From: Rhizobium sp. CC-YZS058
Lineage (GTDB): Bacteria; Pseudomonadota; Alphaproteobacteria; Rhizobiales; Rhizobiaceae
Length of the DNA: 64,000 nucleotides
NCBI RefSeq assembly: GCF_034720595.1
Contig: NZ_JAYESJ010000001.1
Coordinates: 560,501 to 624,500, forward strand
Reading direction: 5' to 3'
The position numbers were made by a program, and so were the translations under genes. Position 1 is the first letter of the stretch; the number at the start of each line of letters is the position of its first letter. Positions 1 through 8,362 of this stretch are shown in pieces. The notes beneath the pieces are model-generated. The model did not search any database, had not been told where the DNA came from, and saw nothing but the letters and a program-made list of their open reading frames with translations.

Positions 1-1
1 C

Positions 2-973
2 ATGGTGATCTTCCTGATCATCGTCGGCTTCGTCGGCGCGATCCTGTTCCGCCAGGCCCAGACGGCGTTTCTCAGCAATCCAGGCCTCAATGGCCTGATC
101 CTCGGCGTGCTGTTGATCGGCATTCTGCTCGTTTTCAGCCATGTGCTCGGCCTGCGGCCGGAGGTGCGCTGGTTCAACTCCTTCCGTGCGGCAGGCAGCG
201 CCGACAAGGTGGGCCGCGATCCGGTTCTGCTCGCGCCCATGCGCGCGCTGATCGGCCGGCGGCACGCCATGGCGATCTCGACGGCGGCCCTGCGGTCCAT
301 TCTCGACAGTATCGCCGCACGCCTGGACGAATCGCGCGACACCTCGCGCTATCTGATCGGCCTGCTGGTCTTTCTCGGCCTGCTCGGCACCTTCTGGGGT
401 CTGCTCGGCACGATCGGCTCCATCAACACGGTGATCCAGTCGCTCGATGCCGGTTCGGGCTCGACGGGGGATGTGCTGTCGGCGCTGAAGACCGGTCTCT
501 CCGCGCCGCTGTCGGGCATGGGCACGGCCTTCTCCACCTCGCTCTTCGGCCTCTCCGGCTCGCTCATCCTCGGGTTTCTCGATCTGCAGGCGGGACGGGC
601 GCAGAATCGCTTCTATACGGAGCTCGAGAACTGGCTGTCCTCCGTCACCGACGTTTCCTCCGATCTCGGTGTCGCGGCGGACGGCCGCGGCCTGCCGGCC
701 GATGATCTGCGGGCGCTGGCCGAGCAGCTCGCACGCGTGAACCCGGAGAACGGCAATCAGCGCGCGGCTGCGGCCATGGCGAGCCTCGCGGACGGCATCC
801 AGGGCCTGGTCAAGAACATGCGCGGCGAGCAGCAGATGCTGCGCGACTGGATTGAGGCGCAGCAGGAGGAGGCGAAGTCGCTTCGCCGCACGCTCGACAA
901 GCTGGCCGTGCGTATCAACGCCACCGACCGTCTGCCGCCGCCCGAGCGTGGCGACGACGCGCGGAAGGATTGA
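2..973 (+). CDS. MotA/TolQ/ExbB-type proton channel-like membrane protein (5' end cut by window)
   Basis: The protein is an inner-membrane subunit resembling MotA/ExbB/TolQ stators. There are two hydrophobic segments at about residues 1-20 and 30-50, then a hydrophobic pair near residues 118-140 (with the repeated small-residue pattern LLGTFWGLLGTIG) and 165-195 (rich in G, S, A and T). A soluble, coiled-coil-prone C-terminus follows. The first ATG lies at base 2, so the true start is probably outside the window and the protein is slightly longer. It is followed after 3 bases by an OmpA/MotB-like gene. The pair looks like a chromosomal non-flagellar stator pair using the proton motive force for an envelope task that I cannot name. 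The family call is firm, the role unknown. Confidence 0.8.
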   Translation: MVIFLIIVGFVGAILFRQAQTAFLSNPGLNGLILGVLLIGILLVFSHVLGLRPEVRWFNSFRAAGSADKVGRDPVLLAPMRALIGRRHAMAISTAALRSILDSIAARLDESRDTSRYLIGLLVFLGLLGTFWGLLGTIGSINTVIQSLDAGSGSTGDVLSALKTGLSAPLSGMGTAFSTSLFGLSGSLILGFLDLQAGRAQNRFYTELENWLSSVTDVSSDLGVAADGRGLPADDLRALAEQLARVNPENGNQRAAAAMASLADGIQGLVKNMRGEQQMLRDWIEAQQEEAKSLRRTLDKLAVRINATDRLPPPERGDDARKD

Positions 974-976
974 TCC

Positions 977-2005
977 ATGGCGCTCCGCCGAGGCCGCCAC
1001 CAGCGGACGATCGATTACTGGCCGGGCTTCGTTGACGCCCTGTCGACCCTGCTTCTCGCCATCATGTTCCTGCTCTCCGTCTTCGTGATGGCGCAGTTCA
1101 TTCTCAGCCGCGAGATCAGCGGCAAGGACGAGGTGCTGAACCGGCTGAACAGCCAGATCAACGAGCTGACCCAGCTGCTGGCGCTGGAAAAGAGCGGCAA
1201 GCAGGATCTGGAGGATTCGCTTGCCAATCTCCAGGCCTCTCTCAGCTCCTCGGAAAGCGAACGATCCCGGCTGCAGGCCCTGCTTGATCAGGGCAGCGGC
1301 AGTTCCGCCAGCGCCAACCAGCGCATCGGCGATCTTACCGGCGAGCTGGAGAACGAGCGCCAGGTCAGCACCCGCGCCATGAGCCAGATCGACCTGCTCA
1401 ACCAGCAGATCTCCGCGCTTCGCAGCCAGATCGCCGCCGTCGAAGCGGCGCTGCAGGCCTCCGAGGCCAAGGACAATGCCTCGCAGACCAAGATTGCCGA
1501 TCTCGGTCGTCGCCTGAACGTTGCGCTCGCCCAGCGCGTTCAGGAACTGAACCGCTATCGCTCTGACTTCTTCGGCCGCCTGCGCGAGATCCTCTCGGAC
1601 CGCGAAAACATCCGCATCGTCGGCGACCGTTTCGTCTTCCAGTCGGAAGTGCTCTTTCCCTCCGGCGGCAACGAGCTGAACCCGCAGGGTCAGCAGGAGA
1701 TGGAGAAGCTCGCCACCGCCCTTCTCGACCTCGCCAAGGAGATCCCGCCGGAGATCAACTGGGTCTTGCGGGTGGACGGGCATACGGACAACGTGCCGCT
1801 CTCAGGCACAGGGCGCTATGCCGACAACTGGGAGCTTTCCTCCGCGCGCGCCGTGTCGGTCGTCAAGTTCCTCATCTCCAAGGGCGTGCCGGCTGACCGG
1901 CTGGTGGCGGCAGGCTTCGGCGAATTCCAGCCGATCGCACCCGGCGACACCAAGGAAGCCCGCGACCAGAACCGTCGTATCGAGCTGAAGCTCACCGAGA
2001 AATAG
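977..2005 (+). CDS. OmpA/MotB-family peptidoglycan-binding membrane protein
   Basis: This 342-residue protein has one N-terminal membrane helix (about residues 18-42, rich in L and M), a long coiled coil (about 50-195, repeated Q/E/S/L heptads) and a C-terminal OmpA-like peptidoglycan-binding domain (about 215-342). The OmpA domain shows the expected DGHTDNVPL segment, the SSARA helix and the NRRIELKL ending. It probably partners the MotA/ExbB-like protein encoded 3 bases upstream, anchoring a proton-driven complex to peptidoglycan. The coiled coil is longer than in flagellar MotB, and no flagellar genes lie nearby, so this is not the flagellar stator. A very strong hairpin 16 bases downstream ends the operon. 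Confidence 0.85.
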   Translation: MALRRGRHQRTIDYWPGFVDALSTLLLAIMFLLSVFVMAQFILSREISGKDEVLNRLNSQINELTQLLALEKSGKQDLEDSLANLQASLSSSESERSRLQALLDQGSGSSASANQRIGDLTGELENERQVSTRAMSQIDLLNQQISALRSQIAAVEAALQASEAKDNASQTKIADLGRRLNVALAQRVQELNRYRSDFFGRLREILSDRENIRIVGDRFVFQSEVLFPSGGNELNPQGQQEMEKLATALLDLAKEIPPEINWVLRVDGHTDNVPLSGTGRYADNWELSSARAVSVVKFLISKGVPADRLVAAGFGEFQPIAPGDTKEARDQNRRIELKLTEK

Positions 2006-2020
2006 GCGTCTTCCCACGTC

Positions 2021-2066
2021 AGACGACGAAGGGCCGGTGGATCTCTCCACCGGCCCTTCGTCGTCT
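2021..2066 (+). terminator. Long perfect hairpin, probable terminator
   Basis: A perfect 21-base-pair stem with a 4-base loop (TCTC) starts 16 bases after the OmpA-like stop codon. There is no long T tract, so it may act as a strong stem-loop or processing signal as well as a terminator. It also faces the minus-strand gene ending at 2194. Confidence 0.75.
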
Positions 2067-2081
2067 TGGCCTGTTCCGGCG

Positions 2082-2188
2082 CTAGAGCATTTCCAGCCGA
2101 AGCGTGGTCGCTTCGGCGTCGGACAATGCGGCCAAAACAAAGACATGGAGCATTGCAGGTGATCCCGTGATCGCCGGAAATGCTCTAG
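2082..2188. repeat. Rhizobial palindromic intergenic repeat (RIME-like)
   Basis: A 107-base element is bounded by inverted 13-base ends (CTAGAGCATTTCC at 2082 and its complement ending at 2188). The interior contains an imperfect second hairpin and an A-rich CAAAACAAAGACAT stretch. From memory, this architecture is typical of abundant intergenic mosaic repeats in Rhizobium and Agrobacterium chromosomes. It lies between two convergent genes. Confidence 0.7.
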
Positions 2189-2193
2189 GGGCC

Positions 2194-3159
2194 TCAGTCG
2201 AGGCTGACATTCGCCTCGCGCACGATCGGCGTCCATTTCTCGAGCTCCGCCTTCACATGCGTGCCGAGTTCCTCCGGAGAGGAGGCGACGATGGTGGCCG
2301 AGAAGTCGGTCATGCGCTTGACGACGTCCGCATCGGCCATTGCCGATTTGGCGGCGGCATTGAGGCGGGTCACGACCTCGGCCGGTGTCCCGGCGGGGGC
2401 AAAGAGCGCGTTCCAGGTGTAGGTCTCGTAGCCGGGGATGGTCTCGGCGATGGCCGGGACATCGGGGAAGGACGGCGCGCGCTTGGCCGTGGTCACGCCC
2501 AGCGCGCGCAGCGTGCCGGAGGTCATATGGCCGGAGGAGGAGGGCAGGTTGTCGAACATGATCGGCACCTGGTTGCCGATGACGTCGTTCAGCGCCGGCC
2601 CGGCGCCCTTGTAAGGGATATGCTGCATCTCGACCCCGGCGAGCGTCTTGAACAATTCGCCGGAGAGATGCAGCGGCGTGCCGTTGCCGGACGAGGCATA
2701 GGCATATTTCTCCGGCTCCGCCTTGAGCAGGGTCACCAGCTCTGCCACCGTCTTGGCCGGGAAGTCCGGGTTGACGACCAGGACATTGGGAACAAGCACG
2801 AGGAGGGAGACCGGCGCGAAGTCCTTTTCGGGATCGTAGGGCTTGGTCTTGAGGATCAGCGGGTTCAGGGCGTGCGTGGCGACGGTGCCCATCAGGATCG
2901 TGTAGCCATCCGCCTCGGCGCGGGCGACATTCGAGGCACCGAGATTGCCGCCGGCCCCGGCCACGTTTTGAACGATCACCTGCTGGCCAAGGTCATCGGA
3001 CATTTTCTGCGCGACGATCCGCGCGACGACATCCGTGGAGCCCCCGGCGGCAAAGGGCACGACCATGGTCACCGTGCGTTCCGGAAATTCGGCATGGGCC
3101 GGCCCGAACAGGGCAGCGGCCAAAGCGGTGCCGGCAAAGACCCGCGATAGGAATGACAT
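2194..3159 (-). CDS. Tripartite tricarboxylate transporter substrate-binding protein (TctC/Bug family)
   Basis: This 321-residue periplasmic solute-binding protein has an N-terminal signal peptide ending near AHA and then the family's FPERTVTMVVPFAAGG opening. The family's ligand loops (around YKGAGPALNDVIG) and the FAPAGTP segment are present. An in-frame ATG five codons upstream (3174) is less likely as the start: the GGAGG inside it is well placed as the ribosome binding site of the ATG at 3159. Bug proteins bind small carboxylates, and the substrate cannot be read from sequence. No TctA/TctB membrane subunits are visible nearby, so it is an orphan receptor here. Confidence 0.85.
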   Translation of the reverse strand: MSFLSRVFAGTALAAALFGPAHAEFPERTVTMVVPFAAGGSTDVVARIVAQKMSDDLGQQVIVQNVAGAGGNLGASNVARAEADGYTILMGTVATHALNPLILKTKPYDPEKDFAPVSLLVLVPNVLVVNPDFPAKTVAELVTLLKAEPEKYAYASSGNGTPLHLSGELFKTLAGVEMQHIPYKGAGPALNDVIGNQVPIMFDNLPSSSGHMTSGTLRALGVTTAKRAPSFPDVPAIAETIPGYETYTWNALFAPAGTPAEVVTRLNAAAKSAMADADVVKRMTDFSATIVASSPEELGTHVKAELEKWTPIVREANVSLD

Positions 3160-3360
3160 GGCAAATCCTCCCATTTGTCATTGGATGACGCCCGGCCACC
3201 TCCATGGCCGGTGCGTCGTGGAGGATTTGAGGGTGAGGGCGCAGCCCTGACAATGGCGGCGCGTCCGTCACGGCATCAAGACCGGACGGCGAGGGGCGGC
3301 AATGTCCCCATACCACCCCAGTGTCGAGATCCGGTGGGTGGCTTTCCACCCATCGACGGC

Positions 3361-5181
3361 CTATTGGCCGGCAGCGCTCCGCTCGGGTTCGCCGCGACCG
3401 TGGTCGAATTGCAAGCGTGCCAGCCGGGCATAGAGGCCGGACTGGCGGCTCAATGTCGCATGCGTGCCTTCCTCGACGATCCGCCCGCCCTCCATGACCA
3501 GAATGCGGTCGGCTTTCAGCACCGTCGCCAGGCGATGCGCGATGACCAGCGTCGTGCGGTTCTCCATCAGCCCGTCCAGCGCACGCTGCACCAGCGTCTC
3601 GCTCTCGACATCCAGCGCCGACGTCGCCTCGTCGAGCAGCAGGATCGGCGCGTCCTTGAGGATCGCGCGCGCAATGGCGATGCGCTGGCGCTGGCCGCCG
3701 GACAGCGTGATGCCGCGCTCGCCGGCCAGCGTCTCGTATCCCTGCGGAAGGCGGCGGATGAACTCGTCGGCCTGCGCGGCGCGTGCGGCCGCCTCCACCT
3801 GGGTCCGGGTTGCGCCGGGGCTGCCGAAGGCAATGTTGTCGTGGATCGAGGCGGCGAAAATCGTCACGTCCTGCGGGACGATAGCGATGCGGCGGCGCAG
3901 CGCCTCGGGCGACAGCATGCGCAGATCCGCGCCGTCCACGATGATCCTGCCCGAGACCGGATCGTAGAAGCGCAGCAGCAGCGCGAAGACCGTGCTCTTG
4001 CCGGCGCCCGACGGACCAACGATCGCCACCGTCTCGCCCGGCCTGACGGTGAAGCTCAGCCCGCGCAGGCTCTTCTCGCCTGGATGGCTCGGATAGGCGA
4101 ACTGCACGGCCTCGAAGGAGAGGGCCCCGGAGGCCGGCTCCGGCAGGGCAACGGGCAGGGGCGGCGCGGCAATGGCCGGCTCTTCCCGCATCAGTTCGCG
4201 GATACGCTCGGCCGCGCCGGCTGCCTGCGACAGTTCACCCCACACCTCGGAGAGCGCGCCGAGGCTGCCGGCGGCAAAGACCGAGTAGAGCAGGAATTGA
4301 CCGAGCGTGCCCGGCGACAGCGTGCCGGCCAGCACGCTTTTTGCGCCGAACCAGAGAACGGCGACGACGCTGCCGAAGATCATGGTGATGGCAAAGGCCG
4401 TAAGGGCCGAGCGCGCCGTGATCGCTGCCTTGGCCGCGCCGAAGGCTTCTTCCACCGCCGCACCATAGCGCATGCGGGCCTGAGGTTCGGCAGTGAAGGC
4501 TTGGACCGTGCGCATGGCGCCGATCGCCTCGCCAGCATAGGCTGCCGCTCCGGCCAGCCGGTCCTGCGCCTCGCGCGAGCGGCGGCGCACCGAACGGCCG
4601 AACCCCACCAGCGGAAAGACGATGAGCGGGATGGCAAGCAGAACAAGGCTGGAAAGCTTCGGGCTGGTATAGACCATCATGACGATGGCCCCCAGACAGA
4701 GAATCATGTTGCGCAGCGCGACCGAGGCCGTTGCACCGACGGCGGACTTGATCTGCGTCGTATCGGCCGTCAGCCGCGACACGATCTCGCCGGACTGGTT
4801 GACGTCAAAAAAGGAAGGAGACAGCCGCGTGACGTGGTCGAAGACCTCGCGCCGGAGATCGGCCACCACCCGCTCGCCAAGCGTGATGACGAAGTAGTAG
4901 CGCGCCGCACTGGCGAGCGCGAGCACGATCGCCAGCACCACGAGCATGGAGAAATAGGTATCGATGAACTGCCCGTCTGCGGCGGTGAAGCCGTGATCGA
5001 CCATGCGGCGTACCGCGAGCGGCAAGGTCAACGTCGTGACGGCCGCCGTGACGAGGGCGATGCCGGCGCCTGCGACCAATCCACGGTATCGCTTCACGTA
5101 GCGGCCAAGGCTCGCCAGCGGACGAAGCGAAGCCCGTTCCCGTGTGGTCTTCTCCGCGCTGTCTGCCACCTCAAACTCCAT
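3361..5181 (-). CDS. MsbA-like ABC exporter (fused permease and ATPase)
   Basis: This half-transporter of about 606 residues has an N-terminal six-helix exporter domain (about residues 30-320) and a C-terminal nucleotide-binding domain with Walker A GPSGAGKST, signature LSGGQRQRIA and Walker B ILLLDEATSALD. It most likely dimerises in the inner membrane and exports a lipid or other amphiphile, but the substrate is not determinable. I prefer the ATG at 5181; an in-frame GTG at 5214 would add 11 Arg-rich residues. It is divergent from rpmE, with an rpmE promoter in the shared region. Confidence 0.85.
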   Translation of the reverse strand: MEFEVADSAEKTTRERASLRPLASLGRYVKRYRGLVAGAGIALVTAAVTTLTLPLAVRRMVDHGFTAADGQFIDTYFSMLVVLAIVLALASAARYYFVITLGERVVADLRREVFDHVTRLSPSFFDVNQSGEIVSRLTADTTQIKSAVGATASVALRNMILCLGAIVMMVYTSPKLSSLVLLAIPLIVFPLVGFGRSVRRRSREAQDRLAGAAAYAGEAIGAMRTVQAFTAEPQARMRYGAAVEEAFGAAKAAITARSALTAFAITMIFGSVVAVLWFGAKSVLAGTLSPGTLGQFLLYSVFAAGSLGALSEVWGELSQAAGAAERIRELMREEPAIAAPPLPVALPEPASGALSFEAVQFAYPSHPGEKSLRGLSFTVRPGETVAIVGPSGAGKSTVFALLLRFYDPVSGRIIVDGADLRMLSPEALRRRIAIVPQDVTIFAASIHDNIAFGSPGATRTQVEAAARAAQADEFIRRLPQGYETLAGERGITLSGGQRQRIAIARAILKDAPILLLDEATSALDVESETLVQRALDGLMENRTTLVIAHRLATVLKADRILVMEGGRIVEEGTHATLSRQSGLYARLARLQFDHGRGEPERSAAGQ

Positions 5182-5274
5182 CCTGCTTCTTCGCCCGTCC
5201 CTGCGGCGCGCCACAGGCTGCGGGGCAGGGGAGGACGAGGCCTGTGTGATCGGCGCCGGGCGCCGCGACAGGTC

Positions 5275-5303
5275 TTGTTATCCCGGAGGCCTTCATGTAT
5301 AGG
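5275..5303 (+). promoter_or_regulatory. Predicted sigma-70 promoter of rpmE
   Basis: TTGTTA (5275-5280) and TATAGG (5298-5303) are separated by 17 bases. This would give a leader of roughly 115 bases before rpmE, long enough for ribosomal-protein autoregulation. Assigned by eye. Confidence 0.5.
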
Positions 5304-5425
5304 CACGCCATCCCATTGAAAAGCCGCGGTCCGGAAAGAGGTCTGCGGCTTCCTTATCGTGTTCGGTCCCTCTGCCGCAACGGGTTGCGACAAGAAGACC
5401 CAGGAACTCTCTTAGGAAGAGCATC

Positions 5426-5647
5426 ATGAAGGCTGATATCCATCCCGCATACCACACGATCAAGGTGGTCATGACCGACGGCACCGAATACGAAACCCGC
5501 TCGACCTGGGGTTCGGAAGGCGCGACCATGAACCTCGAGATCGACCCGAAGTCTCATCCGGCCTGGACCGGCGGCAACCAGCAGCTGATGGATCGCGGCG
5601 GCCGCGTTTCCAAGTTCAAGAAGCGCTTCGAAGGCCTCGGCCTCTAA
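5426..5647 (+). CDS. rpmE: 50S ribosomal protein L31
   Basis: This 73-residue protein has the L31 opening [10 protein letters not shown] and the closing [11 protein letters not shown] segment. It binds the central protuberance of the 50S subunit and contributes to subunit bridging. The zinc-binding CxxC pattern of Zn-type L31 is absent, as is usual in rhizobia, so it is the cysteine-free form. The start is preceded by AGGAAGAG. A hairpin terminator follows about 25 bases after the stop. Confidence 0.95.
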   Translation: MKADIHPAYHTIKVVMTDGTEYETRSTWGSEGATMNLEIDPKSHPAWTGGNQQLMDRGGRVSKFKKRFEGLGL

Positions 5648-5670
5648 GACCAATTTCGGTTCGCATATCG

Positions 5671-5697
5671 AAAAGCCCGGCTTCGACCGGGCTTTTT
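5671..5697 (+). terminator. Intrinsic terminator of rpmE
   Basis: Stem AGCCCGG / CCGGGCT with a CTTCGA-type loop is followed by TTTTT. An identical terminator in the opposite orientation lies about 50 bases downstream. Confidence 0.85.
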
Positions 5698-5747
5698 GCT
5701 GTTTTGGCTCTACTTGGTGCTTGCCGATCTCGCTGAAACAGCGCAGC

Positions 5748-5772
5748 AAAAAGCCCGGTCGAAGCCGGGCTT
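5748..5772 (-). terminator. Intrinsic terminator of rcdA (inverted copy of the rpmE terminator)
   Basis: On the minus strand, the same AGCCCGG stem, CTTCGA loop and T tract occur as in the rpmE terminator. The minus-strand sequence from 5772 to about 5744 repeats the plus-strand sequence at 5672-5700. It ends the transcript of rcdA, whose stop codon lies at 5803. Confidence 0.85.
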
Positions 5773-5802
5773 GTGCAGAAGCAGATGGGCCTGAATGGAC
5801 GA

Positions 5803-6321
5803 TCAGTTGGCGCCGAAGGCAGTCTGCAGCAGGTTCAGCTGCGCCTTCACGCCATTCTGATTGTCGGGAACGAAGGTGGACGCTTCCTGGGGGCGGTAGA
5901 TTTCGCGGTCGAGCAGGGCGACGCGGTTCTGCAGGCGCAGCGAGCGGTCGATCAGGTCGCGGAACCCTTCCGGCAATTCGTTCCAGCCGGGCGCGGTGCG
6001 ATCGACATTGAAACTGTCGAGACGGACCTTGTTCTTTTCGGAGAGAACCTGGTCGCGGGTCATCTCGCCATTGTTGACGGCGCGCTGCAGAAGAAGCCAG
6101 GAGGCCATCTGCATCAGCCGCGTCGTCAGCCGCATGGATTCAGCGGCGTAGAGAACGGAGGCCATGCGCGGCAGAACCTTGGAGGCTGCGCGGCCCGGTC
6201 CGTCGAGATAGCTCGCCGTTTCCTCGACCAGGCCCATGCCTTCGGCATAGAGCGCCTTGAACTGCGCCGAAGAGGCAGCGTGGCCTGCAAAGCTGACGGT
6301 GTTCAATCCGCGGTCGGACAT
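5803..6321 (-). CDS. rcdA: RcdA-like protease adaptor (DUF1465 family), regulator of CtrA degradation
   Basis: This 172-residue, all-helical protein belongs to the DUF1465 family. Its Caulobacter member RcdA helps deliver the cell-cycle regulator CtrA to the ClpXP protease at the pole. Recognisable features are the N-terminal helix with FKALYAEGMGLVEE, the central MRLTTRLMQMASWLLLQRAV helix and the disordered tail typical of RcdA. I chose the ATG at 6321; an in-frame ATG at 6345 adds eight residues. The upstream region carries a candidate CtrA box at 6446-6461, consistent with feedback control. Identification is by family resemblance. Confidence 0.8.
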   Translation of the reverse strand: MSDRGLNTVSFAGHAASSAQFKALYAEGMGLVEETASYLDGPGRAASKVLPRMASVLYAAESMRLTTRLMQMASWLLLQRAVNNGEMTRDQVLSEKNKVRLDSFNVDRTAPGWNELPEGFRDLIDRSLRLQNRVALLDREIYRPQEASTFVPDNQNGVKAQLNLLQTAFGAN

Positions 6322-6445
6322 GGCGCATTCCCTGGTTAGACGCATCGACTTGTTCAGGTAACGGACGGCTCGATAAAAAGTTTCTAACGAGCGGCCTTGC
6401 AGGAACGAAGAATGGTCCTCTCGCCCTGATGACGCAAGTCTATTC

Positions 6446-6461
6446 TTAAAGAAGGGTTAAT
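6446..6461 (-). promoter_or_regulatory. Candidate CtrA-binding site upstream of rcdA
   Basis: TTAA-N7-TTAAT lies 125-140 bases upstream of the rcdA start. The alphaproteobacterial CtrA full site is TTAA-N7-TTAAC, so this matches all but the last base. The 6346-6731 intergenic region contains this site, a second similar site at 6706 and the terminator at 6584, and no convincing gene. Confidence 0.5.
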
Positions 6462-6583
6462 CTCCACAGTCGGGGTCCGCCGCTCCCTCCTGATCCCCAA
6501 CAGGAACGGCAACCCGGCGCCGACGGCCCTTTCCGTGGGCGCCTTTAATAAGGTGTGGGCTCCCTCTTGGGCCAAATTACGGC

Positions 6584-6610
6584 AAAAAAAGAGCCGCTGG
6601 AAGGCGGCTC
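6584..6610 (-). terminator. Intrinsic terminator of the MFS-DUF1192 transcript
   Basis: Stem GAGCCGC / GCGGCTC with a 6-base loop is followed on the minus strand by seven T residues. It lies about 120 bases beyond the DUF1192 stop codon. Confidence 0.8.
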
Positions 6611-6705
6611 TCAAGGTAAAACAGGGAGAAATCAGACGGTTCCCCGGAAGGAGAAGTGTCTGCGTCCAGAGCGATCTGGATGTCCCCATCTATAAAGCAG
6701 AATGC

Positions 6706-6721
6706 TTAACGCCCGGTTAAT
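6706..6721. promoter_or_regulatory. Second CtrA-like site (TTAA-N7-TTAAT)
   Basis: The half-sites TTAA and TTAA are separated by exactly 7 bases, 11 bases after the DUF1192 stop codon and about 385 bases upstream of rcdA. A terminator lies between this site and rcdA, so its target, if any, is unclear. Confidence 0.35.
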
Positions 6722-6731
6722 CGGACATTGC

Positions 6732-6920
6732 TTATTTGAAGAAGCGCTCGGCGGCCGCGCGGCTTCCGGCTTTCCGCTCGCGCTCCGCGTTCAGCCGTTC
6801 GATCTCGGCCTTGAGGAGGTCGATGCGCGTCGAAAGCTCGTCGGCGGAGAGCAGTGTCAGGTCGGCGCCGATCTCGTGCGCGGTCTTTCTGGGCTGGCGG
6901 TCGTCGTCGAACAGCGTCAT
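6732..6920 (-). CDS. DUF1192 family protein
   Basis: This 62-residue soluble protein has the conserved N-terminal LFDDD segment, a middle motif around LSADELSTRIDLLKAEIERL that forms a short amphipathic coiled coil, and a basic tail. It is a small family widespread in Alphaproteobacteria with no assigned function. Its ATG overlaps the stop codon of the upstream MFS gene (ATGA), so the two are translationally coupled. A terminator follows at 6584-6610. Confidence 0.85.
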   Translation of the reverse strand: MTLFDDDRQPRKTAHEIGADLTLLSADELSTRIDLLKAEIERLNAERERKAGSRAAAERFFK

Positions 6921-8230
6921 GGCCGTCTATCCTCCAAGGTCTCGTCCGGATTAACAGTCGTTGCGGCGGCGTCGTCCGGTGTGGCCGTTTCCGCAGTGAC
7001 GGAGCGCGGCGAAAGCTTGAGACTCTCCGGCGTGCTCAACGTGCCGGTGGCGGACATGGTGGTCGCATAGCTGTCGCGCGCTTCGACGGGAACGGGCGCG
7101 CGGCGGCGCGAGCGGAAAATTGCATAGCCCGCCACCAGCACATGGGCGCAGGCGGTAATCATGAACAGCGAATAGGGCCCCATGGCGCTCATGATCGGGC
7201 CGCCAAGCGTCGGGCCGATGATGGTGCCGACGCCATAGAGCAGCAGCAGCCCGCCGGAGACTTTGACGAAATCCTCAGGCGCGGCGAAGTCGTTCGCATG
7301 CGAGGCGGCGATCGGGTAGAGCGCATTGGCTGCCGCGCCATAGAGGCAGACGAGCGTGAAGAGCATCGTCGTGTTCGAGGGTTCCAGGAAGAAGATCAAC
7401 AGGCCCGCCAGCGCAGCGACGCTTGCCAGCGCCGCCAGCACGTAGCGCCGGTCCATGCGGTCGGAAAGCCGGCCGGCCGGAAACTGCGCCATGGCGCCGA
7501 CGAAGATGACGGCGGAGACCATGAGCGCGACATCGGCATCCGGCAAGCCGGCGCGCTTGGCAAAGACCGCCGCCAGCGTGCCATAGGCGCCATTGGCAAT
7601 GCCCACCATCAGGATGCCGAGGAAGGAGACCGGCGAGTTGCGATAGAGCCCGCCGAGGTCGAGCTTCACCTGCTTCAACGGCTGGGGTGAAACGGCGGTG
7701 GAAACCAACGTCGGCAGCATCGACAGGCAGTAGACGATGCCGCAGATCATGAAGAGCACGGTGGTGCCGATATCGCCGAAAGGCACGATCAACTGGCCGC
7801 CGACGACGCCGAACAGGGTGATGGCGATATAGAGCGAGAAGATCGCCCCGCGGCTCTCGTTCGTCGCCCGCTCGTTCAGCCAGCTTTCGATGATCATCGA
7901 CGTTCCGGCCGTGGAAAACCCGGTAACGGCCCGCAACGCCACCCACCAGATCGGATCGACCAGGATGCCCGTCAGAAGCGCGTTGATGGCAAGGAAGGAG
8001 GAAAAGATGCTGAAGGCCCGCACATGGCCGGCACGGCGCACGATCGTCGGCGCCAGCAGGCAACCGAGCACGAAGCCGCTGGCCCAGGAGGTGCCGAGCA
8101 GGCCGAGCAGGGTTGAGGAATAGCCCTCCGCCGTGCCGCGCATCGGCAGAAGCAGGCTGTGAAGCCCGTTGCCCAGGAAGAGGAAGAGCGTGCCGAGCAG
8201 GAGGGAGGCGACGGGAAGAAGATTTTTCAT
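6917..8230 (-). CDS. Major facilitator superfamily transporter (YcaD-like)
   Basis: This 437-residue integral membrane protein has about 12 hydrophobic helices. The MFS inter-helix loop motif is visible as GRLSDRMDRR near mid-protein and as an RRAGH loop early on. It probably exports or imports a small molecule; the substrate is unknown. The ATG at 8230 starts a typical MKNLLPVASLLLGTLFL first helix, whereas further upstream in-frame sequence is Arg-rich and implausible. A cytoplasmic tail of about 50 residues (T/S/E-rich) ends the protein, and its stop overlaps the DUF1192 start. It is divergent from the small membrane protein at 8363. Confidence 0.85.
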   Translation of the reverse strand: MKNLLPVASLLLGTLFLFLGNGLHSLLLPMRGTAEGYSSTLLGLLGTSWASGFVLGCLLAPTIVRRAGHVRAFSIFSSFLAINALLTGILVDPIWWVALRAVTGFSTAGTSMIIESWLNERATNESRGAIFSLYIAITLFGVVGGQLIVPFGDIGTTVLFMICGIVYCLSMLPTLVSTAVSPQPLKQVKLDLGGLYRNSPVSFLGILMVGIANGAYGTLAAVFAKRAGLPDADVALMVSAVIFVGAMAQFPAGRLSDRMDRRYVLAALASVAALAGLLIFFLEPSNTTMLFTLVCLYGAAANALYPIAASHANDFAAPEDFVKVSGGLLLLYGVGTIIGPTLGGPIMSAMGPYSLFMITACAHVLVAGYAIFRSRRRAPVPVEARDSYATTMSATGTLSTPESLKLSPRSVTAETATPDDAAATTVNPDETLEDRRP

Positions 8231-8362
8231 GCGGGTTCTGCTTGCGTCCGGGCTGCGGAGCGTGAAGGTAAGGCGAGCCAGCCGGAAATGCCAGCCGGAA
8301 TGCGTCACGCGCCTGCAGCAGGCACGCCCTCTCGCCCCCTTGCCCCCGGAGATCACCCACCC

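Noticed and set aside
3175..5319. Long plus-strand open frame opposite the ABC exporter
   Set aside because: It has high R, G, H and Q content and no domain pattern; it is the mirror of a well-conserved gene in GC-rich DNA.
6384..6689. Possible minus-strand gene upstream of rcdA
   Set aside because: It spans a terminator and CtrA-like motif, with no ribosome site or conserved pattern.
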